A DNA stretch of 64,000 bases from Salmonella enterica subsp. enterica serovar Typhimurium str. LT2 (lineage in GTDB: Bacteria; Pseudomonadota; Gammaproteobacteria; Enterobacterales; Enterobacteriaceae), in the NCBI RefSeq assembly GCF_000006945.2, contig NC_003197.2, forward strand, positions 3,720,001 through 3,784,000, read 5' to 3'. The position numbers were made by a program, and so were the translations under genes. The first letter of the stretch is position 1. Each line of letters opens with the position of its first letter. The notes beneath the pieces were generated by a model. That model did no database searches. It was not told where the DNA came from and saw nothing but the letters and a program-made list of their open reading frames with translations. Of this stretch, positions 32,971 through 41,625 are shown one piece after another.

Positions 32971-35711
32971 TACCCCTCCTGTTTTTTCAGCAGCAGAATG
33001 CTCAGACCCATCACCACCGGGACGGCAATCAGTAACGGCATAAATAACGGCCAGAGATCGGACAGATCCAACGCTTTGGAAAACGTCCCGCGCGCGATCG
33101 TCAGAAAATGACTGGTCGGGTAGATCTCGCCGATCCATCTTCCCGGTCCTTCCAGCGAAGCCACCGGATCGATCATGCCGGAAAATTGTGTTGCCGGAAT
33201 GAGGGTAATAATCGACGTCCCAAAAATAGCGGCGATTTGGCTCTTCATAAACGTGGAGATCAGCAGCCCCAGACCGGTGGCGATGATGACATAAAGCAGC
33301 GCCGCGAGGGTAAGCGTGAGAAAGCTGCCTTTCAGCGGCACGCCGAACACAAAGACCGACAGCGCGCACAGTAGCAAGAAGTTCAGCATACCCAGCGCGA
33401 TATACGGCAGTTGTTTACCCAGCAAAAATTCGCTGCGCGTCGTCGGCGTTACGTACAGATTAATCATCGACCCCAGCTCTTTCTCCCGCACCACGCTCAG
33501 GGCGCTAAGCATTGACGGGATCATCATGAGCAGCAGCGGAATGACCGCCGGAACGATAGCGGGCAGACTTTTCACATCCGGGTTATAGCGATAGCGCGTT
33601 TCAATATTGAGCAGCCCGACCTGTTTAACCGGGTTCGGCTGACGACTTGCCGCCTCCTGCAGCCAGCTTTGGTGCATCGCCTGAACGTACCCCTTCACCG
33701 TCTCGGCGCGGCTGGGCATGGCGCCATCCACCCAGACGCCAATCTGCGCTGGCGTACCGCGAGCAATATCGCGGCCAAAATTAGGCGGGATCTCAATGGC
33801 AACCGCCAGCTCTCCCGAACGCATCCGCCGGTCAAGCTCGTCATAGCTGGCGAGCGGCGGCTGTTCGATAAAATAGCGGGATCCCGCCAGATTGAGCGAC
33901 CATGCCTGACTACTGACGGTCTGGTCACGATCGAGGACGGCAAAACGCAGGTTCTCCACGTCCATACTGATGCCATAGCCCATAATCAGCATCAGAATTA
34001 CCGTTCCCAGCAGCGCCAGCGTCGAGCGTACCGGATCGCGGCGTAGCTCCAGCGCTTCGCGGCGACTGTAGCTGAACAAACGCCGGAAGCTCAATCCCTG
34101 CCGCGACGGTTTACCTGACGCGGCGGGCGTCTGGGATGGCGGTATTGGGGTTTCAGGCGCCGCTCCCGCAGCTTCCTGTAGCCAGGAAATAAACGCCGCC
34201 TCCAGATTGGCCGCGCCCCGCTGTTGCACCAATTCCTGCGGCGTACCGCTGGCGAGCACTTTACCGGCGTGCATCAATGACATTCGGTCGCAACGTTCCG
34301 CTTCGTTCATAAAATGGGTCGAGATAAAAATCGTCACCTTATCCTGACGCGAAAGATCGACCATAAGCTGCCAGAACATATCCCTGGCGACCGGATCAAC
34401 GCCGGACGTTGGCTCATCAAGAATCAGCATTTCCGGGCGATGGATCACCGCTACCGCCAGCGATAAACGCTGGCGGATACCGAGCGGCAACGAAGCGGGG
34501 AGCGTATCTTCCACCTCCGTTAGCATAAAGCGTTCGATCATCTGCGCGACGCGCGCCGGGATCTCCGCTGGCGGAATATGAAACAGGCGGGCATGAAGTT
34601 CCAGATTCTGCCGCACGGTGAGTTCGTTATAGAGCGAAAAAGCCTGCGACATATACCCGACCCGGCGACGGGTGTCGATGTCGTTCGGGTCTACCGGCTG
34701 GCCAAATAGCCAGGCCTGGCCTTCGCTGGCGGGAAGCAGACCGGTCAGCATTTTCATGGTGGTCGATTTGCCGCAACCGTTTGAACCGAGGAAGCCAAAA
34801 ATCTCGCCGCGCGGAATACGGAAATTAACATGGTCAACCGCGACGAACTTACCGAAGCGCATGGTCAGATCTTTCGCCTCAATGGCAATCTCTTCCTGCT
34901 CAGCGTGATACGGCGGGATCACCACCGGCTTATGCGCCTGGCGCTGCGCTTCTGGCAACAGGGCGATAAACGCCTGTTCCAGCGTCGCGCTATGGGTTTT
35001 TGCCCGCAGTTGCTGCGCGCTGCCGGTTGCCAGTATCTCGCCCGCATTCATCGCCACCAGCCAGTCAAAACGCTCCGCCTCTTCCATATAGGCCGTTGCG
35101 ACCAACACGCTCATATTGGTCTGGCGCTGGCGGATACTGTCGATTAAGTCCCAGAACTGAGCGCGGGAGAGCGGGTCCACGCCGGTGGTAGGCTCATCAA
35201 GAATCAGCAATTCCGGGTCATAAATCAGAGCACAGCACAACCCCAGCTTTTGTTTCATCCCACCGGACAGCTTCCCGGCAGGACGGTCACGAAACGGCGC
35301 CAGGCCGGTGCTGTTCAGCAGCTCGGTAATACGCGCTTCGCGTTCAGCTTTGTCATGACCAAAGAGACGAGCGAAAAAATCGACGTTCTCATAAACCGAT
35401 AACGTGTGATAAAGGTTTTTCCCCAGCCCCTGCGGCATCCAGGCGATGCGCGGACAGACGTCGCGGCGATGTTTCGCATCGCGCATATCGCCGCCCAGGA
35501 CGATAACGTTCCCTTGCTCAATCACCCGCGCGCCAGAAATCAGCGACAGCAGGCTCGACTTACCCACCCCGTCCGGACCAATCAGCCCGACCATACTACG
35601 GGCGGGAATGTCCAGCGTGATATTGTTCAGCGCGACCGTTTTTCCGTAATGCTGGCTCACCCCCTCAAGCTGCGCCACGGGAGGAACAGGCACCAGCGTC
35701 AGCGACGTCAT
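32970..35711 (-). CDS. rbbA: Double-ATPase ABC transporter / ribosome-associated ATPase RbbA
   Basis: A 913-residue fusion of two ABC ATPase domains (Walker A GPDGVGKS at 45-52 and GSNGCGKST at 309-317) with an ABC-2 permease domain (about 550-913). The first signature is LSGGMKQ (148-154), the second is the divergent LPLGIRQ (408-414). In E. coli (yhiH) the N-terminal part was reported to bind ribosomes and to stimulate release of tRNA from the E site. Operon context with HlyD-type yhiI and permease yhhJ argues for an export complex. It overlaps yhiI by 4 bases. Both roles are possible. Confidence 0.92.
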   Translation of the reverse strand: MTSLTLVPVPPVAQLEGVSQHYGKTVALNNITLDIPARSMVGLIGPDGVGKSSLLSLISGARVIEQGNVIVLGGDMRDAKHRRDVCPRIAWMPQGLGKNLYHTLSVYENVDFFARLFGHDKAEREARITELLNSTGLAPFRDRPAGKLSGGMKQKLGLCCALIYDPELLILDEPTTGVDPLSRAQFWDLIDSIRQRQTNMSVLVATAYMEEAERFDWLVAMNAGEILATGSAQQLRAKTHSATLEQAFIALLPEAQRQAHKPVVIPPYHAEQEEIAIEAKDLTMRFGKFVAVDHVNFRIPRGEIFGFLGSNGCGKSTTMKMLTGLLPASEGQAWLFGQPVDPNDIDTRRRVGYMSQAFSLYNELTVRQNLELHARLFHIPPAEIPARVAQMIERFMLTEVEDTLPASLPLGIRQRLSLAVAVIHRPEMLILDEPTSGVDPVARDMFWQLMVDLSRQDKVTIFISTHFMNEAERCDRMSLMHAGKVLASGTPQELVQQRGAANLEAAFISWLQEAAGAAPETPIPPSQTPAASGKPSRQGLSFRRLFSYSRREALELRRDPVRSTLALLGTVILMLIMGYGISMDVENLRFAVLDRDQTVSSQAWSLNLAGSRYFIEQPPLASYDELDRRMRSGELAVAIEIPPNFGRDIARGTPAQIGVWVDGAMPSRAETVKGYVQAMHQSWLQEAASRQPNPVKQVGLLNIETRYRYNPDVKSLPAIVPAVIPLLLMMIPSMLSALSVVREKELGSMINLYVTPTTRSEFLLGKQLPYIALGMLNFLLLCALSVFVFGVPLKGSFLTLTLAALLYVIIATGLGLLISTFMKSQIAAIFGTSIITLIPATQFSGMIDPVASLEGPGRWIGEIYPTSHFLTIARGTFSKALDLSDLWPLFMPLLIAVPVVMGLSILLLKKQEG

Positions 35712-36775
35712 TGCGACAGCCTCACGCTTAGAGCGTCAGGCCAGGGCACGCGCTCATCCAGACGAACCCAGGCCATTCCCGGCAAACCGGTTTTGACATA
35801 TTCCAGATGCTGTCGCAGCAGCTCTGGCGGAATACGCGCTTTGACGCGGAACATCAGCTTCAGCCGTTCATCGTGGGTTTCCACGGTTTTGGGCGTGAAC
35901 TGCGCCACGCTGGCGACAAAACTGATCGTCGCCGGAATACGCAGATCCGGCGCGGCGTCCAGCACCAGTCGCGCTTCGCCGCCGATCTTCAACAACCCAG
36001 CCTGTTCGGTCGGCAGGAAAAATGTCATATAAACGTCGCTGAGATCGACCATGTTCAACACCCGGCCGCCAGCCGATAACACTTCGCCCGGCTCCGCAAC
36101 GCGGTACTGCACGCGTCCATCGCGCGGCGCTTTTAATTCGCTGTCGTCGATGTCGGCGACAATACGCCGCTCGGTCGCCTGCGCCGCTTCCACGCGCGTT
36201 TGCGCCTGGATAATACTGGTACGCGCCGCCTCAATCGCCGCTTTTGCCGCAGATACCTGCGCTTTGGCGGTCTCCAGGGCGGCGCGCGCGCTTTCCGCCG
36301 CCGCGCGATCGTCATCTAACTGTTGTACAGATACCGCGCCACGCTGCGACAGCGAACGGGAACGCACGTGACGTTTAGAGACGGAGTCCAGCTCAGCTTC
36401 CCGCTGTTTGACGACCGACTGCGCGGCGCGCATTTCACTCTGGCGTTGCTCCAGCAAGGCACGGGCGGCGGCAACCGCGCTTTCGGCCTCTTTAATCTGC
36501 GCAATCGCCTCCAGCCGCTGCTCCTGCAGCACGCGGGTATCCATTTTCGCCAGCACCTCGCCCTGACGAACGAACTGCCCTTCCGAAACGAGGATGGTAT
36601 CAATACGCCCGGCAATCTTAGTGGCAATATCCACTTCGGTGGCTTCAATTCTGCCGTTGCTGGCGGCAAACCCCTCCGGTATTCCCGCAGGGCGCAGCAT
36701 CCACCAGGCTATCGCGGCCACCGCCACAAGAATCCCCGCTCCCCACCACACCAGATGACGCTTCATTTTGTCCAT
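35708..36775 (-). CDS. yhiI: HlyD-family membrane fusion protein YhiI
   Basis: A 355-residue periplasmic adaptor with one N-terminal membrane anchor (WWGAGILVAVAAIAWWML), biotinyl-lipoyl-like halves (VRQGEVLAKMD and LKAPRDGRVQYRVAEPGEV) and a long central coiled coil (about residues 85-205). It would link the inner-membrane ABC parts RbbA/YhhJ to an outer-membrane channel such as TolC. First gene of the operon. ATGs at 36775 and 36766 are both possible. Confidence 0.92.
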   Translation of the reverse strand: MDKMKRHLVWWGAGILVAVAAIAWWMLRPAGIPEGFAASNGRIEATEVDIATKIAGRIDTILVSEGQFVRQGEVLAKMDTRVLQEQRLEAIAQIKEAESAVAAARALLEQRQSEMRAAQSVVKQREAELDSVSKRHVRSRSLSQRGAVSVQQLDDDRAAAESARAALETAKAQVSAAKAAIEAARTSIIQAQTRVEAAQATERRIVADIDDSELKAPRDGRVQYRVAEPGEVLSAGGRVLNMVDLSDVYMTFFLPTEQAGLLKIGGEARLVLDAAPDLRIPATISFVASVAQFTPKTVETHDERLKLMFRVKARIPPELLRQHLEYVKTGLPGMAWVRLDERVPWPDALSVRLSQ

Positions 36776-37080
36776 AATCGACCCGCCGTAATCCCTGTTG
36801 TCTAACCATGCGTGTCACAAAGTCCGCCGGGCGTGCGCTCAGCGGGGGTTTCCATTCGGGATAAGAATGAAAAAAGAAAAGGGGCCAGACGACGAACAGA
36901 CGCCGATGAAGCGCTCGCCGTCAAAGGGAGTGAATGATGTAGGTACCCGGAAAAGAGGGAGTAATGTTGTCATCATCAGCGTTCCTGGCCGTAAATGAAA
37001 CACGCATACTCATAACTGCTATAAATCGATACTAACACCTCTGTCCGGGATGTCTATTCGCTTATTGTTTGTAATGGTAC
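36776..37080. other. Intergenic region yhiI / yhiN, no gene seen
   Basis: 305 bases between the yhiI start and the yhiN stop. Reading frames here are short and lack ribosome sites. It should hold the yhiI promoter. I see no REP unit and no clear terminator. Confidence 0.5.
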
Positions 37081-38277
37081 TTAGCGTTTTGCCGCCAAAT
37101 CCTGCGCACAGGCCCAGGCGCTCGACCAGGCCCACTGGAAGTTATAGCCGCCCAACCAGCCGGTGACGTCCATCACTTCGCCAATAAAATAGAGACCCGG
37201 CACGCGGCGCGCTTCCATAGTCCGCGATGATAGTTCGTTTGTATCCACGCCGCCCAGCGTCACTTCCGCTGTCCGATAGCCTTCGGTGCCGTTAGGCTGC
37301 ACTTGCCAGGCCGTAAGCGTGTCAACCAACGCCTGCTGGTCACGAACGTTCAACTGCCTGAGCGATACATCCGGGATCTGCCCCAACTGTTGTAAACACT
37401 CCACCAACCGTTTCGGCAGATGCATCGCCAGCGTGTTCTTCAGACTCTGGTTCGGGTGCGCGTTACGCTGTTCATTGAGAACGTCTTCCAGCGAGAGATC
37501 CGGCAATAAGTTAATGCTCACTAACTCGCCCGGTTGCCAGTAGCTGGAAATCTGTAAAACGGCGGGGCCGGACAGCCCACGATGGGTAAAAAGTAGGTTT
37601 TCCCGAAATACCGTGCCATTGCGGGCGGTAATCACGCAGGGCACAGAGACGCCAGACAGCGTCTGGAGCTGTTCTAACAGCGGCTTATGTAGCGTAAAGG
37701 GCACCAGCCCGGCGCGCGTCGGCAACACTCTGAGACCAAACTGTTCGGCGATTTTATAGCCAAACGGCGATGCGCCAAGCCCCGGCATCGACAGGCCGCC
37801 GCTGGCAATCACCAGCTTTTGCGTAGTCACCGTCTCGCCGTTCAACGCCAGTATGAAACCCGACTCATCACGCTCGACGCTCAATACCTCGCTACGCAGG
37901 CGCATCGTTACGCCGCCTTTGTCGCACTCGGCAACCAGCATATCGACAATGCGTTGGGCGGAATCATCGCAAAAAAGCTGTCCCAGCGTTTTCTCATGCC
38001 AGGCTATCCCATACCTGTCGACCAGATCGATAAAATCCCACTGGGTATAGCGGGCTAACGCTGATTTACAAAAATGGGGGTTCTGGCTCAAATACGCAGC
38101 AGGCTCAACATAAAGATTAGTAAAGTTGCAGCGCCCACCGCCGGACATGAGGATTTTACGTCCTGGCTTCTTGCCATTATCGATGAGCAGCACGCGGCTA
38201 CCCGCCTGTCCTGCCTGCGCGGCGCAAAACATGCCCGCTGCGCCAGCGCCTATAATAACGGCATCAAACCTTTCCAC
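37081..38277 (-). CDS. yhiN: YhiN/HI0933-family flavoprotein
   Basis: A 398-residue FAD-dependent protein. It has the dinucleotide-binding motif GAGAAGMFCAAQAG, the family signature GRKILMSGGGRCNFTN, and a C-terminal FAD contact GEVMDVTGWLGGYNFQWAW. Members are annotated as putative oxidoreductases with unknown substrate. The start is GTG at 38277 (VERFDAVIIG), with AGGAAGGCGAC directly ahead; the ATG at 38334 has no ribosome site and adds residues not seen in homologues. Confidence 0.92.
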   Translation of the reverse strand: MERFDAVIIGAGAAGMFCAAQAGQAGSRVLLIDNGKKPGRKILMSGGGRCNFTNLYVEPAAYLSQNPHFCKSALARYTQWDFIDLVDRYGIAWHEKTLGQLFCDDSAQRIVDMLVAECDKGGVTMRLRSEVLSVERDESGFILALNGETVTTQKLVIASGGLSMPGLGASPFGYKIAEQFGLRVLPTRAGLVPFTLHKPLLEQLQTLSGVSVPCVITARNGTVFRENLLFTHRGLSGPAVLQISSYWQPGELVSINLLPDLSLEDVLNEQRNAHPNQSLKNTLAMHLPKRLVECLQQLGQIPDVSLRQLNVRDQQALVDTLTAWQVQPNGTEGYRTAEVTLGGVDTNELSSRTMEARRVPGLYFIGEVMDVTGWLGGYNFQWAWSSAWACAQDLAAKR

Positions 38278-38507
38278 GTCGCCTTCCTCTCTCAAATTCG
38301 GGCGGGAATTGTAAAGTTTCCTCAGTGGTCGCACCAGCGCGAAAAGCGCCTGAAAATGGTATTTATCTGAAATATATAAGATAATTCTTTAGTGATATCA
38401 AACAAAGCACGAAGTACATCAAAAAAAGTCTATATTTCACTTTGCCCGCGCCGCCAAAGTCACTGATAATGCGCCGCGTTCATGTCCTCAAAATGGCGTA
38501 ACGTCCT

Positions 38508-40004
38508 ATGCTACATTTGTTTGCTGGCCTGGATTTACATACCGGGCTTTTATTATTGCTTGCTCTGGCTTTTGTGCTGTTCTACGAAGCGATTAACGGC
38601 TTCCATGACACAGCCAATGCAGTCGCAACCGTGATTTACACCCGTGCGATGCGTTCGCAGCTGGCGGTTGTCATGGCGGCGGTGTTTAACTTTTTTGGCG
38701 TTTTGCTGGGGGGTCTCAGCGTGGCGTATGCCATTGTGCATATGCTACCGACGGATCTCCTGCTCAACATGGGTTCCGCGCACGGCCTCGCTATGGTCTT
38801 TTCCATGTTGCTGGCGGCGATTATCTGGAACCTCGGTACCTGGTATTTCGGGTTGCCGGCGTCCAGTTCCCACACGCTGATTGGCGCCATTATCGGCATC
38901 GGTTTAACCAATGCGATGATGACCGGCACGTCAGTGGTGGATGCGCTTAACATCCCGAAAGTTATCAATATTTTCGGTTCACTCATTATCTCCCCTATTG
39001 TCGGTCTGGTATTCGCCGGCGGTCTGATTTTCTTGCTGCGCCGCTACTGGAGCGGTACTAAGAAACGCGCCCGTATCCACCTGACGCCAGCCGAACGTGA
39101 AAAGAAAGACGGCAAGAAAAAGCCGCCGTTCTGGACGCGTATCGCGCTGATCCTCTCCGCTATCGGCGTGGCGTTTTCGCATGGCGCGAACGATGGTCAG
39201 AAAGGCATTGGCCTGGTCATGCTGGTGCTGATTGGCGTCGCGCCTGCGGGTTTCGTGGTCAATATGAATGCCTCCAGCTACGAAATCACCCGTACGCGCG
39301 ATGCTATCAACAATGTCGAAACGTACTTTGAGCAGCGTCCTGACCTGCTGAAAGCCGTCACCGGCGTTGACCAACTGATTCCCTCTCCGGAACCGGGCGC
39401 GACTGAACCGACTGAATTCCACTGCCATCCGGCTAACACCATTAACGCGCTTAACCGTGCGAAAGGGATGCTGGCAAACGTGGAAAGCTACGACAAGTTA
39501 AGCGTTGAACAGCGTAGTCAGTTGCGTCGCATTATGCTGTGCATTTCCGACACGACCGACAAAGTCGTGAAATTGCCTGGCGTAAGCAGCGATGACCAGC
39601 GCCTGCTGAAAAAGCTGAAGACCGATATGTTAAGCACCATTGAGTATGCGCCAGTGTGGATCATTATGGCAGTGGCGTTGGCGCTGGGTATTGGTACGAT
39701 GATCGGCTGGCGTCGCGTGGCGACCACTATCGGCGAGAAAATTGGTAAAAAAGGCATGACGTATGCGCAGGGAATGTCGGCGCAGATGACGGCGGCAGTC
39801 TCTATCGGTCTTGCCAGCTACACCGGTATGCCAGTTTCTACCACTCACGTACTCTCCTCTTCAGTGGCGGGAACCATGGTCGTTGATGGCGGCGGGTTGC
39901 AGCGTAAAACCGTGACCAGCATTCTGATGGCCTGGGTATTTACGTTACCGGCGGCGATTATTCTTTCCGGCGTGCTGTACTGGCTTTCCCTGAAGATTAT
40001 TTAA
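38508..40004 (+). CDS. pitA: Low-affinity phosphate transporter PitA
   Basis: A 498-residue inner-membrane carrier that moves metal-phosphate complexes with protons. The two PiT signatures are present: GFHDTANAVAT near the N-terminus and SHGANDGQKGIG in the middle. A hydrophilic loop (about 245-375) separates the two membrane halves, and SYTGMPVSTTHV is the repeat counterpart in the second half. Monocistronic with a BIME and terminator after it. Confidence 0.97.
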   Translation: MLHLFAGLDLHTGLLLLLALAFVLFYEAINGFHDTANAVATVIYTRAMRSQLAVVMAAVFNFFGVLLGGLSVAYAIVHMLPTDLLLNMGSAHGLAMVFSMLLAAIIWNLGTWYFGLPASSSHTLIGAIIGIGLTNAMMTGTSVVDALNIPKVINIFGSLIISPIVGLVFAGGLIFLLRRYWSGTKKRARIHLTPAEREKKDGKKKPPFWTRIALILSAIGVAFSHGANDGQKGIGLVMLVLIGVAPAGFVVNMNASSYEITRTRDAINNVETYFEQRPDLLKAVTGVDQLIPSPEPGATEPTEFHCHPANTINALNRAKGMLANVESYDKLSVEQRSQLRRIMLCISDTTDKVVKLPGVSSDDQRLLKKLKTDMLSTIEYAPVWIIMAVALALGIGTMIGWRRVATTIGEKIGKKGMTYAQGMSAQMTAAVSIGLASYTGMPVSTTHVLSSSVAGTMVVDGGGLQRKTVTSILMAWVFTLPAAIILSGVLYWLSLKII

Positions 40005-40013
40005 GCCAAATGG

Positions 40014-40100
40014 GCCGGATAGCGCTGTCGCTAATCCGGCCTGTCAGGATGAAACGACACAGGCCTGATAGGCCGCTATAAGCGGCGTCATCCGGAGGCT
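40014..40100. repeat. BIME after pitA
   Basis: GGCCGGATAGCGC...GCTAATCCGGCCT (about 40014-40041) and CAGGCCTGATAGGCCGC...GCGGCGTCATCCGGAG (about 40061-40098) are two REP-type hairpins between pitA and uspB. Confidence 0.8.
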
Positions 40101-40111
40101 TATCTAATACG

Positions 40112-40141
40112 AGCGGGTCAGGAAACTGGCCCGCTTTTTTT
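40112..40141 (+). terminator. pitA: Rho-independent terminator of pitA
   Basis: AGCGGGTCA, loop GGAAAC, TGGCCCGCT with one G-T pair, followed by seven T, immediately before the uspB stop. Confidence 0.88.
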
Positions 40142-40143
40142 AT

Positions 40144-40479
40144 TCAGTGCCAAATCATGAGCGCAATCAAGCTCACCACCACCAAACCGCATAACGCGCT
40201 GGTCAGCAGAAACTGGCGGCGCACGCGTTCACAACGGCGAATAAATTCTTCATCATGATGATCGCGATAGCGCTGAGCGTAGATATACCATACCAGGCGC
40301 ACCTGTTTGTTGGGCTGACCATGCGTGGTAAAGAAGCCGCCGCCATCGACATATTGATAGAGCAAAGGATCGCAACCACGAAGTACCACTAACAGTGCGC
40401 GTAGCGATGAGAAATAGCGCGCCATATTAACAATGCAAACGACACATAAAGCCCAGAATAGTGAGACGGTGCTTATCAT
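40144..40479 (-). CDS. uspB: Universal stress protein B
   Basis: A 111-residue inner-membrane protein with an N-terminal and a C-terminal membrane segment (VSLFWALCVVCIVNMARYF; LLTSALCGLVVVSLIALMIW). In E. coli it is made in stationary phase from a sigma-S promoter and affects ethanol tolerance; mechanism unknown. Divergent from uspA across 387 bases. Same length as in E. coli. Confidence 0.95.
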   Translation of the reverse strand: MISTVSLFWALCVVCIVNMARYFSSLRALLVVLRGCDPLLYQYVDGGGFFTTHGQPNKQVRLVWYIYAQRYRDHHDEEFIRRCERVRRQFLLTSALCGLVVVSLIALMIWH

Positions 40480-40711
40480 ATCTCCTCCCCGGCGACCCGC
40501 CCACGGAGTTCCTCTCCGGGACTACCGCTCCCCGATACCCTGCCAGACAATCAGTGAAAGAGTACTACGAAAGCCGTCCATATTAGCGCTCCGCATTCGA
40601 ACGGCTCTTATACACATTGTAGGAGATCAGTTAATTTTTTTACCAGAAGGTTAATCACTATCAATGCAATTCCCTAGAAATTTTGTTTAACTAACTGGCA
40701 AGCAAGGCAGA

Positions 40712-40738
40712 TTGACGGATTATCCTGGTCGCTATAAT
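40712..40738 (+). promoter_or_regulatory. uspA: Promoter of uspA
   Basis: TTGACG (40712-40717) and TATAAT (40733-40738) with a 15-base spacer, about 130 bases ahead of the uspA ATG. The rest of the 387-base uspB/uspA gap (40480-40866) holds no gene that I can support. Confidence 0.65.
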
Positions 40739-40866
40739 GTAAGGATAGTTATGGTAAACGGCTGAGCTAGCCCCGCGCATAGAGTTCGCAGGACGCGGGT
40801 GACGCGGCGGCATAAGAAACGCCAGTAGCTCAATGGTCATCGACAACTTATGGAAGGAGTAACACT

Positions 40867-41301
40867 ATGGCTTATAAACACATTCTTATCGCAGTTGATC
40901 TCTCCCCGGAAAGTAAAGTTCTGGTTGAAAAAGCGGTCTCTATGGCGCGCCCCTACAACGCGAAAATCTCCCTCATCCACGTTGATGTGAACTATTCTGA
41001 CCTGTACACCGGTCTGATTGACGTCAATCTGGGCGATATGCAGAAACGTATCTCCGAAGAAACCCACCACGCGCTGACCGAGCTGTCTACCAACGCTGGC
41101 TACCCTATCACTGAAACCCTGAGCGGTAGCGGCGATTTGGGCCAGGTGCTGGTTGATGCCATCAAGAAATACGATATGGATCTGGTCGTTTGCGGTCATC
41201 ACCAGGACTTCTGGAGCAAACTGATGTCTTCTGCGCGCCAGCTGATCAACACCGTTCACGTTGACATGCTGATTGTGCCGCTGCGCGACGAAGAAGAGTA
41301 A
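40867..41301 (+). CDS. uspA: Universal stress protein A
   Basis: A 144-residue cytoplasmic alpha/beta protein, the founding member of the Usp family, induced by growth arrest and many stresses. The N-terminus YKHILIAVDLS is the first strand of the fold. It lacks the G-2x-G-9x-G(S/T) ATP motif of nucleotide-binding Usp proteins (the place reads VCGHHQDF...), as in E. coli UspA. Ribosome site is GGAAGGAGTAACACT. Monocistronic with its own terminator. Confidence 0.98.
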   Translation: MAYKHILIAVDLSPESKVLVEKAVSMARPYNAKISLIHVDVNYSDLYTGLIDVNLGDMQKRISEETHHALTELSTNAGYPITETLSGSGDLGQVLVDAIKKYDMDLVVCGHHQDFWSKLMSSARQLINTVHVDMLIVPLRDEEE

Positions 41302-41394
41302 TACTTGCCGTGCCGGCTGGCGGCTAAGACCGCGTCTGGTCTATAGTCAATCAGGTTGGCCTGAACCATCAGGCAAATTCCGGCTATCAACAAC

Positions 41395-41420
41395 AACGCC
41401 CGCTTATGTGGGCGTTTTGT
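41395..41420 (+). terminator. uspA: Rho-independent terminator of uspA
   Basis: AACGCCCGC, loop TTAT, GTGGGCGTT, then TTTGTTTAT. It lies 94 bases after the uspA stop; a smaller CCTGA/TCAGG hairpin lies between. Confidence 0.85.
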
Positions 41421-41471
41421 TTATCCCCCCTTCTTCGCAGTACTCAGTACATCATTCCATCACACCAAACA

Positions 41472-41516
41472 TAATTAGTGTGATCCACTAATTAGTTTGC
41501 GTATCATTTGTATAAT
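41472..41516 (+). promoter_or_regulatory. dtpB: Palindrome and promoter ahead of dtpB
   Basis: TAATTAGTG, TGATC, CACTAATTA (41472-41494) is a perfect inverted repeat with 9-bp arms. TATAAT lies at 41511-41516, so a -35 element at normal spacing would fall inside the right arm. This looks like an operator for a dimeric regulator. The leader to the ATG at 41626 is about 105 bases. Confidence 0.55.
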
Positions 41517-41625
41517 AACCTATTGATCAGGCTAATAACCGCAGTCTATATCAGGGTAAGTCTTTTCGGCGCGTTTTGATATACGCGCTCATACGTTTCG
41601 GGATGGCATTAAAAGGCGAAGGAAT

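Noticed and set aside
32971..33369. Upstream extension of yhhJ by 133 codons
   Set aside because: It lies entirely inside rbbA in another frame; the start at 32970 is coupled to the rbbA stop and matches the family length.
32970..35711. RbbA as an accidental fusion of two ABC genes
   Set aside because: The two-ATPase plus permease layout is normal for this family and its length matches E. coli RbbA.
36798..36998. 66-codon frame between yhiI and yhiN
   Set aside because: No ribosome site, odd composition and no recognised relation.
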